Notes: generated by a model not told the origin, from the sequence alone. A DNA stretch of 24,620 nucleotides from a virus (IMGVR_UViG_3300049259_000296:1-24620), one strand, 5' to 3'; counted from the stretch's first letter, positions 15,448 to 23,708 are shown. Numbers and translations are program-made.

Positions 15448-16068
15448 ATGATCGACCAACACAAGAACGTGCCGTACATCGCAGTGGGCGCTTCCGGTGG
15501 CGAGGGCTTAAACGATATACGGGCTCTCCTTGCCGCACTTCCGCATCCCTTGAAGGCGGTTTTTCTTATTGTGCTTCACCGGCCTCCAGACCGAACAAGC
15601 AATCTGAGGGAAGTATTGTCCCGCTCAGCAAAGATGCCTGTGCGAGTAGCGGGTCAGGAGGAAACTTTGCGGCCGGGTTGCGCCTACATAGGCGAGCCCG
15701 ACCAACACCTGACATTGCTGGGAGCAGATGCGGAGCTGGTATCGGACCAACGAAGCATTCATAGAAATCGCACGATAGACTTGCTCTTCCAGTCGGTCGC
15801 CGTGCAAGCCAAAGACCAAGCTATTGGCGTTGTTCTCTCGGGCTCGCTCGACGACGGTTCGCGAGGACTTGCATCCATTCATCAAGCAGGCGGGGTGACG
15901 ATGGTCCTTACCCCGGAGCGCGATCGGCCGCCTGGCATGCGAGAGAACGCGATCGACTTCGATGGGCCAGTCAACATCATCGGGGCGGCCGAATTCATAG
16001 CGGACGCAATCAAGAAAATAGTTGAAAATCCGGGCGCTCCTCGAAAGCAGATTTTCGAGCGCGAATAA
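15448..16068 (+). CDS. CheB-type protein-glutamate methylesterase domain protein, solitary
   Basis: The 206-residue protein consists of the CheB methylesterase domain alone. GASGGEG contains the nucleophile S16, LHRPP the histidine H44, and LSGSLDDGSRG the aspartate D136, giving the complete catalytic triad. R.R.IDLLFQSVA and the proline-rich ERDRPPGMRENAI loop are also present. The N-terminal receiver domain of chemotaxis CheB is absent. No CheR, chemoreceptor or kinase is nearby. The family removes methyl groups from, or deamidates, chemoreceptor glutamates; stand-alone copies act on unknown partners. It lies between phage-derived genes, with 50 bp before it and 182 bp after it, so it is probably its own unit carried as cargo. 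Confidence 0.88.
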   Translation: MIDQHKNVPYIAVGASGGEGLNDIRALLAALPHPLKAVFLIVLHRPPDRTSNLREVLSRSAKMPVRVAGQEETLRPGCAYIGEPDQHLTLLGADAELVSDQRSIHRNRTIDLLFQSVAVQAKDQAIGVVLSGSLDDGSRGLASIHQAGGVTMVLTPERDRPPGMRENAIDFDGPVNIIGAAEFIADAIKKIVENPGAPRKQIFERE

Positions 16069-16250
16069 ATCATCGGCGGGTTCGATCAGCCCTGCACGTC
16101 AGCCCACCGAAGCGTCTGCACCGGGGCCTCCGGCACTTCTTGCGCAGTCGCGCGTAATCATTCGAAGTCGACGGCAATTTCAAGCTACGTCACGGTGCAG
16201 TATGTTTGGGGTGCGGCGTAGCATCCTGCTGCAGACTACGAGGCCTGGAA

Positions 16251-16673
16251 ATGACGGACCGCAAGGATGATAATATTGTACCGCTGCCGAATGCCTCCGG
16301 CGTCGGCTACAAGCGCCCACCGGTGCACAGCCGGTTCAAGCCAGGGCAGAGCGGCAATCCGTCAGGCCGTGCCAAGGGCAGCCAGAACCTGAAGACGCTG
16401 TTCAACAAGATTCTGAAGGAACAGGTCTCGCTTCGTGAAGGCACCGAGGTCCGCAAGGTATCGAAGGCGGAGGCCATCATGCGTGGGCTGATCGTCGGCG
16501 CGTTGAAGGGCGACGGCAGGAGCATGGGGACCCTGTTTCGCTTCGCGGAGCAGACCGGACAGTTTGAAGAGCCCAAAGACCAGGTCGTGCAAATCCGAAG
16601 ATTGATCGTGGGCTGGAAGGACGGAGACGTCGAAGAGGAACTCCCAGCGATCAGGCAACTCAACAGAGACTGA
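16251..16673 (+). CDS. DUF5681 domain-containing phage-type protein
   Basis: The start is taken at ATG 16251 (140 residues); a longer frame from 16206 adds residues unlike the family. GYKRPPVHSRFKPGQSGNPSGRAKGSQNLKTLF (about 18-50) is the DUF5681 signature, followed by a helical region (EAIMRGLIVGALKGDGRSMGTLFRFAEQTGQFE). In phages and islands the family lies next to ParB-methyltransferase and terminase genes, as here (8 bp to the next gene). A small-terminase or DNA-binding packaging role has been suggested by context only. Confidence 0.82.
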   Translation: MTDRKDDNIVPLPNASGVGYKRPPVHSRFKPGQSGNPSGRAKGSQNLKTLFNKILKEQVSLREGTEVRKVSKAEAIMRGLIVGALKGDGRSMGTLFRFAEQTGQFEEPKDQVVQIRRLIVGWKDGDVEEELPAIRQLNRD

Positions 16674-16681
16674 CAAGGACC

Positions 16682-17938
16682 GTGCACGCGCCTCGCAAAA
16701 AGCCACAATGGCCGGCAGATCAAGTCGAACGCTGGCCCATTGCGAAGCTTGTGCCCAGCGCTCGCAATGCTCGGACTCACAGCGAGGCGCAGGTCGACCA
16801 GATTGCTGCTGCTATCCGTGAATGGGGCTGGACCACGCCAGTGCTGGTGACTGAGACCGGCACGATCATCGCCGGTCATGGCCGTGTCCGCGCGGCGAGG
16901 AAGCTGGGCTTGAGCGATGTGCCGGTCATGGTGGCCCGCGGCTGGACCAAGGCGCAGGTTCAGGCCTATGCGCTTGCCGACAACAAGCTGGCACTGAACG
17001 CCGGCTGGGATGACGCCCTCCTCTCAGTTGAATTGGCCGAGTTGCAGGAGATCGGTTTCGATATCGATCTGATCGGCTTCGACGCCGGCGAAATCGCGGC
17101 GCTCAATGCAAGCCAGTCAGTCGGCCTCACCGATCCTGACCAGGTGCCGGAGCTCCCACTCAATCCGACCTCACGGCTCGGCGATGTCTGGCTGCTCGGC
17201 CGGCATCGTCTGCTCTGCGGCGACAGCACTGCGCCGGCCGACGTGCAGAAGGTGCTCGGAAAGGTCCGACCAAACCTCATGGTCACCGACCCGCCATATG
17301 GCGTGAACTACGACCCGAACTGGCGCAATGATCGCGACCTGAGCCGATCGAAGCGCACCGGCAAAGTCGAGAACGACGAGCGCGCCGACTGGAGCGACGC
17401 ATGGGAGTTGTTTCCGGGCAGCATCGCCTACGTCTGGCACGCCGCCCTGCACTCACCGACATCCTATGAGAGCCTGCTCCGGACCGGGTTCACAATTCGA
17501 GCGCAGATCGTCTGGGCGAAGGAGCGACTCGTCATCGGCCGTGGCGATTATCACTGGCAGCACGAGCCCTGCTGGTATGCGGTGCGCAAGAAGGGCAATT
17601 GGACCGGCGACCGGAAGCAGACGACGCTCTGGAACATCCCGAACACCTGCCAGGACACCAAGTCGATCCACGGGACTCAGAAACCCGTCGAGTGCATGAA
17701 GCGGCCGATCGAGAACAACTCCTCGCCTGGCCAGGCCGTGTACGAACATTTCAGCGGCTCCGGGACGACGATTATCGCGGCCGAGATCGCTGGCCGCTCG
17801 TGTCATGCCATAGAGCTGGCGCCGCAGTACGTCGATGTCGCCGTCGAGCGGTGGCAGGCATTCACCGGCGAAGCCGCGCGACTGGAATCAGACGGTCGGG
17901 AGTTTGCTGAGGTTTCGACCGAACGGCGGCCATCATGA
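16682..17938 (+). CDS. ParB/Srx-domain-fused DNA methyltransferase (N4/N6 type, beta class)
   Basis: The 418-residue protein starts at GTG 16682 with AAGGA 5 nt upstream. Residues about 15-100 form a ParB/sulfiredoxin-like domain (IAKLVPSARNARTHSEAQVDQIAAAIREWGW ... IIAGHGRVRAARKLG). The methyltransferase follows, with the catalytic motif DPPYG at 203-207 and FSGSGTT at 357-363 (SAM binding), preceded by HGTQKPVE. Catalytic motif before SAM motif is the beta-class order, as in CcrM. It probably methylates adenine or cytosine amino groups in phage or host DNA. The ParB-like domain may bind nucleotide or nick DNA. No matching nuclease gene is adjacent, so it is an orphan methylase in the packaging operon. 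Its stop overlaps the next gene (ATGA). Confidence 0.9.
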   Translation: MHAPRKKPQWPADQVERWPIAKLVPSARNARTHSEAQVDQIAAAIREWGWTTPVLVTETGTIIAGHGRVRAARKLGLSDVPVMVARGWTKAQVQAYALADNKLALNAGWDDALLSVELAELQEIGFDIDLIGFDAGEIAALNASQSVGLTDPDQVPELPLNPTSRLGDVWLLGRHRLLCGDSTAPADVQKVLGKVRPNLMVTDPPYGVNYDPNWRNDRDLSRSKRTGKVENDERADWSDAWELFPGSIAYVWHAALHSPTSYESLLRTGFTIRAQIVWAKERLVIGRGDYHWQHEPCWYAVRKKGNWTGDRKQTTLWNIPNTCQDTKSIHGTQKPVECMKRPIENNSSPGQAVYEHFSGSGTTIIAAEIAGRSCHAIELAPQYVDVAVERWQAFTGEAARLESDGREFAEVSTERRPS

Positions 17939-18321
17939 GCCGGCCGGCATACAAGCCGGATGAAGCGCACCGACGTCAGGTCGAAGCCATGTCGGCCTAC
18001 GGCATTCCCGAGCCCGACATTGCCCGCGTGGTCGGAATCGATCCAAAGACGCTGCGCAAATACTACCGAGACGAACTGGACCTGGGATCGACCAAGGCCA
18101 ACGCTCAGGTGGCGGGGTTCCTGTTCAGCGCAGCCCGGAATGGGAACGTGACAGCGCAGATCTTCTGGCTGAAGACCCGCGCGCGCTGGAAGGAGACTCC
18201 CTCCGAGCACTGGCATACCGGTGCCATCGGGACCTTCGACATGACGCAGGTCACGGACGCGGTGCTGGAAAAGATGATCGGCACAACGCTCAAACTCGAG
18301 CCGATCACCGAGGACGGCTGA
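17935..18321 (+). CDS. Helix-turn-helix protein, probable small terminase subunit
   Basis: The 128-residue protein overlaps the methyltransferase stop (ATGA) and ends 2 bp before the large terminase. An HTH is visible at about residues 15-45 (RRQVEAMSAYGIPEPDIARVVGIDPKTLRKYY). It is followed by ANAQVAGFLFSAARNGNVTAQIFWLKTRARWKE, a segment I know from rhizobial phage proteins next to terminases. The small subunit recognises pac/cos DNA and loads the large subunit. The assignment rests on size, HTH and position. Confidence 0.8.
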   Translation: MSRPAYKPDEAHRRQVEAMSAYGIPEPDIARVVGIDPKTLRKYYRDELDLGSTKANAQVAGFLFSAARNGNVTAQIFWLKTRARWKETPSEHWHTGAIGTFDMTQVTDAVLEKMIGTTLKLEPITEDG

Positions 18322-18323
18322 CC

Positions 18324-19808
18324 ATGAAAGGTCCGCAGTCCACCGAGCAGGCTGCGGCGGAATTGCTCAAGCGCCGCAGGATCAGAAAGCATCTCGCTCA
18401 TTGGGGCCGGTACAAGGGCTTCGAGCCTGCACCGCATCATCAACTGATCTGCCAAGAGATCGACGCCTTCCTCGACAGCGATGACGAGGTGCTGCTGCTG
18501 TTCGCGCCCCCGGGTTCGGCCGAGAGCACCTGGGTGTCGGTTCTCTTTCCGGCGCAGTACCTGGCGCGGTTTCCCAAGAACAGCATCCTGGCAGCCACCC
18601 ACTCGGTCGAGTTCGCCCAGCGCTGGGGGCGAAAAGTTCGGAACGACATCGTGCTGGACTCGTCCGTACTGGGCATTGAGCTGGCACCGGATAGCCAAGC
18701 CTCTGATCGATGGGCACTGACCAGTGGCGGCGAATACTACGGTGTCGGTGCGGGCGTGGGCATTTCGGGCTTTCGTGCCGATCTCGGTCTGGGCGACGAC
18801 TTCTTCGGCAGCCGCGAGGATGCGTTCAGCGAGGCCGTCCGAAAGAAACGTTGGGAGTGGTACGTCGACGACTTCTCGGCCCGCCTGAAGCCCCGGGCCA
18901 AGCGGATTCTGATGAACACGCGATGGCACGCCGATGATGTGGCCGGGAAGGTCCTCGACCAGATCGAGCGAGGCATCGTCCGCGGCAGAGTCATCTCCAT
19001 GCCGGCCATAGCCGACGAGAACGACAGCCTTGGCCGGAAGCCGGGTGAGTTTCTCTGGGACGATCCGAACGGTTACGACTACGGCTCGTTCCTGCGCGCC
19101 CGGCAGCGCGAGACGTCGCCGATGATGTGGAGCGCGCTCTACCAGCAACGCCCCTCGCCCGAGGAGGGTGAATATTTCAAGTCGGATTGGCTGAAACCCT
19201 ACGACAAGCCACCGCCCCGCGAGACGCTCCGGATCTATGGCGCGAGCGACTACGCAGTGAGCGCGGACAAAGGCGATTTCACCGTTCATGTGCTGGTCGG
19301 GCTCGATCCCGAAGGCCGCATGTATCTCCTGGACGTTTGGCGCAAGCAGGCCAGCTCGGACGAGTGGATCGAGGCGTACTGCGACAAGGTCCTGCAATGG
19401 ACTCCGATGGAATGGGCCGAGGAGCAGGGTCAGATCAAAGCCGGCGTCGGACCGTTCCTCGACCGGCGCCAGCGAGAGCGGAATGCTTACTGCTACAGGC
19501 GGGCGTTTCCGACCCGCGGCGACAAGGCAGTCCGTGCCCAGTCGATCCGCGGGCGCATGGCACTTCAGGGGCTCTATGTGCCAATCGGTGCGCCCTGGTA
19601 TCCAGCCGTGCGATCGGAGTTGCTGTCATTCCCGGCCGGTAAACACGACGACATCGTCGATGCGCTGGGGCTGATCGGTCAGTTGCTCGACAACATGCTG
19701 GTGGGCCAAGCCCCTGCCCCTCCGCCAAAACCAAGTCTTGCCCGGGACTACGTCGCGTGGAAGCCGACCGGCATGTCGAACGATTGGATTGCCGATATCT
19801 GGCATTGA
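18324..19808 (+). CDS. Phage terminase large subunit with altered Walker A
   Basis: The 494-residue protein has the two-domain terminase layout. The ATPase part has FAPPGSAESTW (about 60-70), adenine/coupling segments (SILAATHSVEFAQRWGRKVRN, GISGFRADLGLGDDFFGSREDA) and RILMNTRWHADDVAGKVL. The RNase-H-like nuclease has YGASDYAVSADKGDFT (about 305-320), a central acidic EWAEEQGQIK, and AGKHDDIVDALG (about 438-449). The invariant P-loop lysine, expected as APPGSAKST, is glutamate here (GAG at 18522-18524, residue 67). The enzyme cuts and translocates phage DNA into a capsid. With K67E the motor is probably inactive, while the nuclease motifs remain. No portal gene follows. Confidence 0.92.
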   Translation: MKGPQSTEQAAAELLKRRRIRKHLAHWGRYKGFEPAPHHQLICQEIDAFLDSDDEVLLLFAPPGSAESTWVSVLFPAQYLARFPKNSILAATHSVEFAQRWGRKVRNDIVLDSSVLGIELAPDSQASDRWALTSGGEYYGVGAGVGISGFRADLGLGDDFFGSREDAFSEAVRKKRWEWYVDDFSARLKPRAKRILMNTRWHADDVAGKVLDQIERGIVRGRVISMPAIADENDSLGRKPGEFLWDDPNGYDYGSFLRARQRETSPMMWSALYQQRPSPEEGEYFKSDWLKPYDKPPPRETLRIYGASDYAVSADKGDFTVHVLVGLDPEGRMYLLDVWRKQASSDEWIEAYCDKVLQWTPMEWAEEQGQIKAGVGPFLDRRQRERNAYCYRRAFPTRGDKAVRAQSIRGRMALQGLYVPIGAPWYPAVRSELLSFPAGKHDDIVDALGLIGQLLDNMLVGQAPAPPPKPSLARDYVAWKPTGMSNDWIADIWH

Positions 19809-19990
19809 TCCACTGCGGACAAGCGCCAAGCGGCTGCTAAGGAGTGCAAAGCAGACATTGCGGAGACGCAGCTTAAAGTCGAAAATGACCCGATTGAGAC
19901 ATTGGTCGCCAGATTTTCTGCAACGCACGGCGCAGCAATTGTTCAGCGGTGTGGTAGGGTGCAATCCCTGGATTGAGAGGAGGCGCGAGC

Positions 19991-20962
19991 ATGAAGCGGC
20001 GCGACTTCATCACGCTCCTTGGCGGCGCGGCGGCGGCGTGGCCGCACGCGGCTCGGGGGCAGCCCGCCCCAAAGACACATTTCGTGCTATGGGTGTCGAC
20101 CGAGGCGCAGCCGGACCCCTTCATCGCCAGCTTTCGCGAAGGAATGCGCGAGCGTGGCTATGTCGAGGGGCAAAACCTCGCCTTTGTTCTCCGCTACGCG
20201 CCAGGCGATCCAGCGCGCCTGCGGGAAGCCCTTCCGGAACTCCTTGGCGTCCCGGCCGACTTAATCGTATCGAGCGGTCCGGCAATGCTAGCGATGAGGG
20301 CGGCGACCGGAAAGCCGATCCTGTTCGCAATCAGCGGCGATCCGGTCGAGTTGGGCATTGCCGAGAGCTTGGCGCGGCCGGGCAGGAATTTCACCGGGAC
20401 AACGTTCATGTCTTTGGACGTGGCGCAGAAACGCGTCCAGCTTTTGAAGGAGCTGCTGCCCGGCATGGGCAAGCTCGCGATACTGTCGCAGAAGAACCAC
20501 CCTGGCGAGCAGTCGGAGTACGGGGCCACGCGCGCTGCAGCGGACGCCATGTCCATCCATCTCGCCTACGTGCCTTTTGCAGCCGGTCCGGAACTCGACG
20601 GCGCTTTGCAGCGGGTCGCCGAAGCTGGCGCCAACGCCATGCTGGTCTTCCCCGATGGCGTGACGATGGTACATCGGGCAAAGATCGCAGACTTTGCTCT
20701 GTCGCATCGGCTGCCCTCGATGTTCGGATGGCGCGAGTACTGCGACGCAGGCGGCTTCGCCAGCTATGGGGGCAACCAGCGCGCGACCTATCGGCGGCTC
20801 GCGGCCTATGCGGACCGGCTCCTGCGCGGCGACAAGCCTCAGGATTTGCCGATCGAGCGGGTAACCCGGTTCGAGTTCGTCCTCAATCTCAAGGCTGCCA
20901 AGACGCTTGGCATGGACGTCCCGCCGACGGTGCTAGCTCGCGCGGATGAGGTGATCGAGTAG
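19991..20962 (+). CDS. ABC transporter substrate-binding protein, ABC_sub_bind type, Tat-exported
   Basis: The start is ATG 19991, with GAGAGGAGG about 8 nt upstream; a frame open from 19973 is less likely. The 323-residue protein opens with a Tat signal (MKRRDFITLLGGAAAAWPHAARG). The periplasmic binding domain shows FREGMRERGYVEGQNLAFVLRYAPGD, ADLIVSSGPAMLAMRAATGKPILFAISGDPVELG and the C-terminal FEFVLNLKAAKTLGMDVPPTVLARADEVIE, all typical of the PF04392 (TrpX-like) family. Bradyrhizobium genomes hold very many of these orphan binding proteins. No permease or ATPase is present here, so its transporter and ligand are unknown. Confidence 0.92.
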   Translation: MKRRDFITLLGGAAAAWPHAARGQPAPKTHFVLWVSTEAQPDPFIASFREGMRERGYVEGQNLAFVLRYAPGDPARLREALPELLGVPADLIVSSGPAMLAMRAATGKPILFAISGDPVELGIAESLARPGRNFTGTTFMSLDVAQKRVQLLKELLPGMGKLAILSQKNHPGEQSEYGATRAAADAMSIHLAYVPFAAGPELDGALQRVAEAGANAMLVFPDGVTMVHRAKIADFALSHRLPSMFGWREYCDAGGFASYGGNQRATYRRLAAYADRLLRGDKPQDLPIERVTRFEFVLNLKAAKTLGMDVPPTVLARADEVIE

Positions 20963-21353
20963 ACCAATCGATGTCCCCTTCTGGCACTTAGCCGACATTC
21001 AGACCTGTCCACTGTTCTGTCGCTATCGGGGGCAAAGCGGACATGGCCAAAATGGTCGCCGCCATCGCTCACCCGCGCGACACACGGCTGAGCCCCAGAA
21101 GGAAGTGACCCGCTTCGGGAGCGCGAGGGCCCTCGGCGGCCACAGCGACTTCTGGATTCGTTTTCTGCCCATATCCGAGGTGACGTAGCCTCGGGCGACA
21201 AACCGAGTCTGTGGCCATTTGTCGGAATCGTCGGGCACTTTTCGCTGCGCTTCGCACCGCTACGCTCATTCGCTGCTGCAACATGAAAACAGCAACTTAG
21301 TTGCTCAGAACTCGCCTACGTACAATCCGCAAACGGTGGTATGCCGTTTGTAC
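20963..21353. other. Intergenic stretch of about 390 bp with two dyads near its end
   Basis: No supported gene is seen. The left part resembles the repetitive non-coding tail that often follows these binding-protein genes in Bradyrhizobium (from memory). Near the end, AGCAACT-T-AGTTGCT (21291-21305) and CAAACGG-7 nt-CCGTTTG (21330-21350) lie upstream of the recombinase start at 21354. Confidence 0.5.
21291..21350. promoter_or_regulatory. Two dyads upstream of the second small recombinase (possible operator or res-type site)
   Basis: A 7+1+7 perfect dyad at 21291-21305 and a 7+7+7 dyad at 21330-21350 have centres about 42 bp apart, close to four helical turns. The second ends 3 nt before ATG 21354 and replaces any visible Shine-Dalgarno. 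Resolvase genes commonly bind dyads in their own upstream region. Assignment as res subsites or operator is inference. Confidence 0.4.
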
Positions 21354-22052
21354 ATGGAAAGCGCAGTCGCATATCTTCGAGTTTCGACGCAACGACAGCA
21401 GCGCTCTGGCCTCGGGATCGAAGCACAACGGGCAACCATCGCCAGGTTCGCCGAAGCCGAAGGCCTTACGATCATCGCGGAGTTCATCGAGGCCGAGTCC
21501 GGCAAGGGCGCCGATGCCTTGGATCGCCGGCCCCAGCTCGCGGCAGCCCTCGCAACAGCCAAATCGGCGAAGTGCAGCGTCCTGGTATCAAAGCTGGACC
21601 GATTATCGCGTGACGTCGCCTTCGTCGCGGGCCTGATGGCGCAACGCGTGCCATTCATCGTGGCCGAGCTGGGCCGGGATGCCGATCCCTTCATGATGCA
21701 CCTCTACGCGGCGCTGGCCGAGAAGGAACGACGGCTCATCTCCGAGCGCACCAAAGCCGCGCTAGCGGCGAAGAAGGCCAGTGGTGCCCGGCTGGGCAAT
21801 CCCTGCAATGTTGCGCAAGCCGGCGAACTGGGACGCAGCGCTCAGAGCGCGACCGCTGATGAGTTCGTCGCTGGATTGCTGCCGATCGTCCAGGCAATCC
21901 GCAGCATCGGTGCAGTGACACTGCGAGACATGACCGAAGCCCTCAATCAGCGCGGCATCCGATCTGCCCGCGGTGGTAGATGGCATGTGTCGTCGGTGAA
22001 GAACCTGCTTGCAAGAACGAGCACAATTCCGGGCACTGCAGCGCTTTCATAA
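21354..22052 (+). CDS. Small serine recombinase (resolvase family), second copy
   Basis: The start is set at ATG 21354 (232 residues), because [12 protein letters not shown] places the catalytic serine at S10 as in most resolvases; the open frame begins earlier at 21219 but its extra residues are not family-like. [22 protein letters not shown] (about 80-89) and [25 protein letters not shown] (about 122-146) complete the catalytic domain and E helix. The C-terminus ([42 protein letters not shown]) is the DNA-binding HTH. It has the same layout as the protein at 8203 but is clearly diverged from it. Together they bracket the island. Two dyads precede it. Confidence 0.9.
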   Translation: MESAVAYLRVSTQRQQRSGLGIEAQRATIARFAEAEGLTIIAEFIEAESGKGADALDRRPQLAAALATAKSAKCSVLVSKLDRLSRDVAFVAGLMAQRVPFIVAELGRDADPFMMHLYAALAEKERRLISERTKAALAAKKASGARLGNPCNVAQAGELGRSAQSATADEFVAGLLPIVQAIRSIGAVTLRDMTEALNQRGIRSARGGRWHVSSVKNLLARTSTIPGTAALS

Positions 22053-22243
22053 GCGGGACGAAACCTCGCTGTCGAAAGCGAAAGAAGTCGGGTGAGGTAG
22101 CCAACCATAAAAGGCGCTGACAGAGGTCGTCCGGAGGGAGACAGGGAACCGCCACCGCGCTGTGACTTTGCGCACTTCACTTATGACAGCTCTCGGCAGA
22201 TACCTCCCATAAATAGCGGGGGGTCGATCGAAGGGAGGCCGTC

Positions 22244-22447
22244 ATGTACGACACCACCCAGAAATTCACTCCTCAGCCCCACACCGTCTTTGGCGGCGTT
22301 TATGTCCATGAGCAGCACAGCGACGAGACAGATCGCCATTTTCCGCCTTCAGATATCGGCAAAGTGATTGGGTCCCTGAAAGTCTCAATGCTTATCGAAT
22401 TGATGAAATCCTTGCGTTCCACCTTGTTAATTCGGCGGCAAGGCTGA
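22244..22447 (+). CDS. Hypothetical small protein, 67 residues
   Basis: ATG 22244 has a strong ribosome binding site (AGGGAGG, about 7 nt upstream). The sequence (HTVFGGVYVHEQHSDETDRHFPPSDIGKVIGSLKVSMLIELMKSL) has a histidine-rich first half and an amphipathic C-terminal helix ending in RRQG. It matches no family known to me. It faces the convergent FkbM gene, whose stop is at 22512. The good ribosome binding site is the main support. Confidence 0.5.
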   Translation: MYDTTQKFTPQPHTVFGGVYVHEQHSDETDRHFPPSDIGKVIGSLKVSMLIELMKSLRSTLLIRRQG

Positions 22448-22511
22448 GGGCTGAATGCCAGCGTAGATGCTTTGCTACCGCGTCACCGTTCGCGACACGG
22501 GCTCTCTGTCC

Positions 22512-23708
22512 TCACCAGGCGCAACTAGCCGAAATACGACCGCATGCAACGCAGAACTCGTTACTCGCCGCCGCGGCCCAGTAGAGGTCGCGAACCGTGG
22601 CCGTCGCTTTGAGGCCGAGTTCGTTCTTCCAGTCTGTAGTCCCAGGCGTTCCGAACAGATGCAGGTGTGCGTTTGCGGCGTCCCCAGTATTGGCTCGTCG
22701 ATCAAGGTCGCCGGCATCGAGGCCCTTCAAGAGTCGCTCAACCACAAGCTTTCTTGGCGCAAGTGGCAACCTCACCATGTCCATATCCTTCAGCAACTCG
22801 GCAAGTGCGTGGTCCGGATGCAATTCGTCTTCCAGCGCCGGTTTGAAGTCGCAGAATTTCGCAACATCGGGTGTTCGCTCTGATGAGGCGGCCAGGCGAT
22901 CCGCCAGGGCCGTATGCTCGTCACCGACATAATAGCGGTTCAGCCCGTCGAAGAAGACGAAGCGGAAATGGCTACCCGTTAGAGTCGCGTCCCAATCTTC
23001 CCAGGACGGCTGCATCGTGAGCGGCTCGATAGCCTCGGCGACAACGATCTTCGGACGGAAGCGTAGCCAGTCGGCTCCTTCAATTACTGTGCGCTCGGAT
23101 CCTTCCACGTCGATCTTCAGGAAGTCAATTTCCGCCGGCACATGGCTTTCACACAACATCTTTAGTGTCATGACCGGCATCGTCATCGTCTGAAACGGCC
23201 GGCCCAGTTTGGCCTGCGCCGAGCGCGCATGCTTTTCGATGGTGGTCGACAGCCCATGGAAGTGTTCAACAAGATAATAGGAAGCTTCGCCTGGAGCGTT
23301 TCCGACCAAAGCTTGTACATGCGTATCGCGTGGACGCACCGCTTCGCTCAATTGAGCGAGCCACGCATTTGGTTCGACGCTGACGCCACGCCAGCCGCGC
23401 AGATAAAACGCGAACGACACGTTGTCGTAGACTGGGTGGCCCGCACCGACATCGATGTAGAAGCCACTGGGTTTGTCACCGAAAATGCGCATCAAATGCA
23501 CGTCTTCGTAGCGCTGAGCGTAGGAGATCAGGTTCAACTCCACTGTGTTGTCTTCGACTTGATGTCCTCCTGCTCTCCGGCGCGACCGTAGACAGGAAGA
23601 TAGGCCAGCATTCTGGTCGTCTGTGAGCCCGTCTGGACTGTCAGAATACGTTGTGCCGGCCGTCCGATCGCGTGATTGCGCCGTAGACTTGAACGCATTC
23701 CGCTCCAC
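22512..23708 (-). CDS. FkbM family methyltransferase with C-terminal extension
   Basis: Numbering from 23708 gives 398 residues. The FkbM domain spans about 60-260: YAQRYEDVHL, the SAM-binding FYIDVGAGHPVYDNVSFAFYLRGWRGVSVEPN (about 83-114), and IDFLKIDVEGSERTVIEGADW (about 194-214). The first 50 residues are unlike the family, so the real start may be further in, for example GTG 23543 just before the conserved part. About 130 residues follow the domain (DHALAELLKDMDMVRLPLAPRKLVVERLLKG ... VRDLYWAAAASNEFCVACGRISASCAW), probably an added helical module. FkbM enzymes methylate sugar or polyketide hydroxyls; in rhizobia they often serve surface polysaccharides. No glycan genes are nearby. Confidence 0.85.
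   Translation of the reverse strand: MERNAFKSTAQSRDRTAGTTYSDSPDGLTDDQNAGLSSCLRSRRRAGGHQVEDNTVELNLISYAQRYEDVHLMRIFGDKPSGFYIDVGAGHPVYDNVSFAFYLRGWRGVSVEPNAWLAQLSEAVRPRDTHVQALVGNAPGEASYYLVEHFHGLSTTIEKHARSAQAKLGRPFQTMTMPVMTLKMLCESHVPAEIDFLKIDVEGSERTVIEGADWLRFRPKIVVAEAIEPLTMQPSWEDWDATLTGSHFRFVFFDGLNRYYVGDEHTALADRLAASSERTPDVAKFCDFKPALEDELHPDHALAELLKDMDMVRLPLAPRKLVVERLLKGLDAGDLDRRANTGDAANAHLHLFGTPGTTDWKNELGLKATATVRDLYWAAAASNEFCVACGRISASCAW

Noticed and set aside
18105-19397. 430-codon minus-strand frame opposite the terminase genes
   Set aside because: Antisense shadow of a recognisable terminase with intact nuclease motifs.
19738-20949. 403-codon plus frame overlapping the ABC binding protein
   Set aside because: It is the out-of-frame shadow; the Tat signal and binding-protein motifs are in the other frame.
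20839-21201. Minus-strand frame with YSITSSARAS-type sequence
   Set aside because: This translation recurs antisense to the 3' end of this transporter family and is commonly a spurious prediction.
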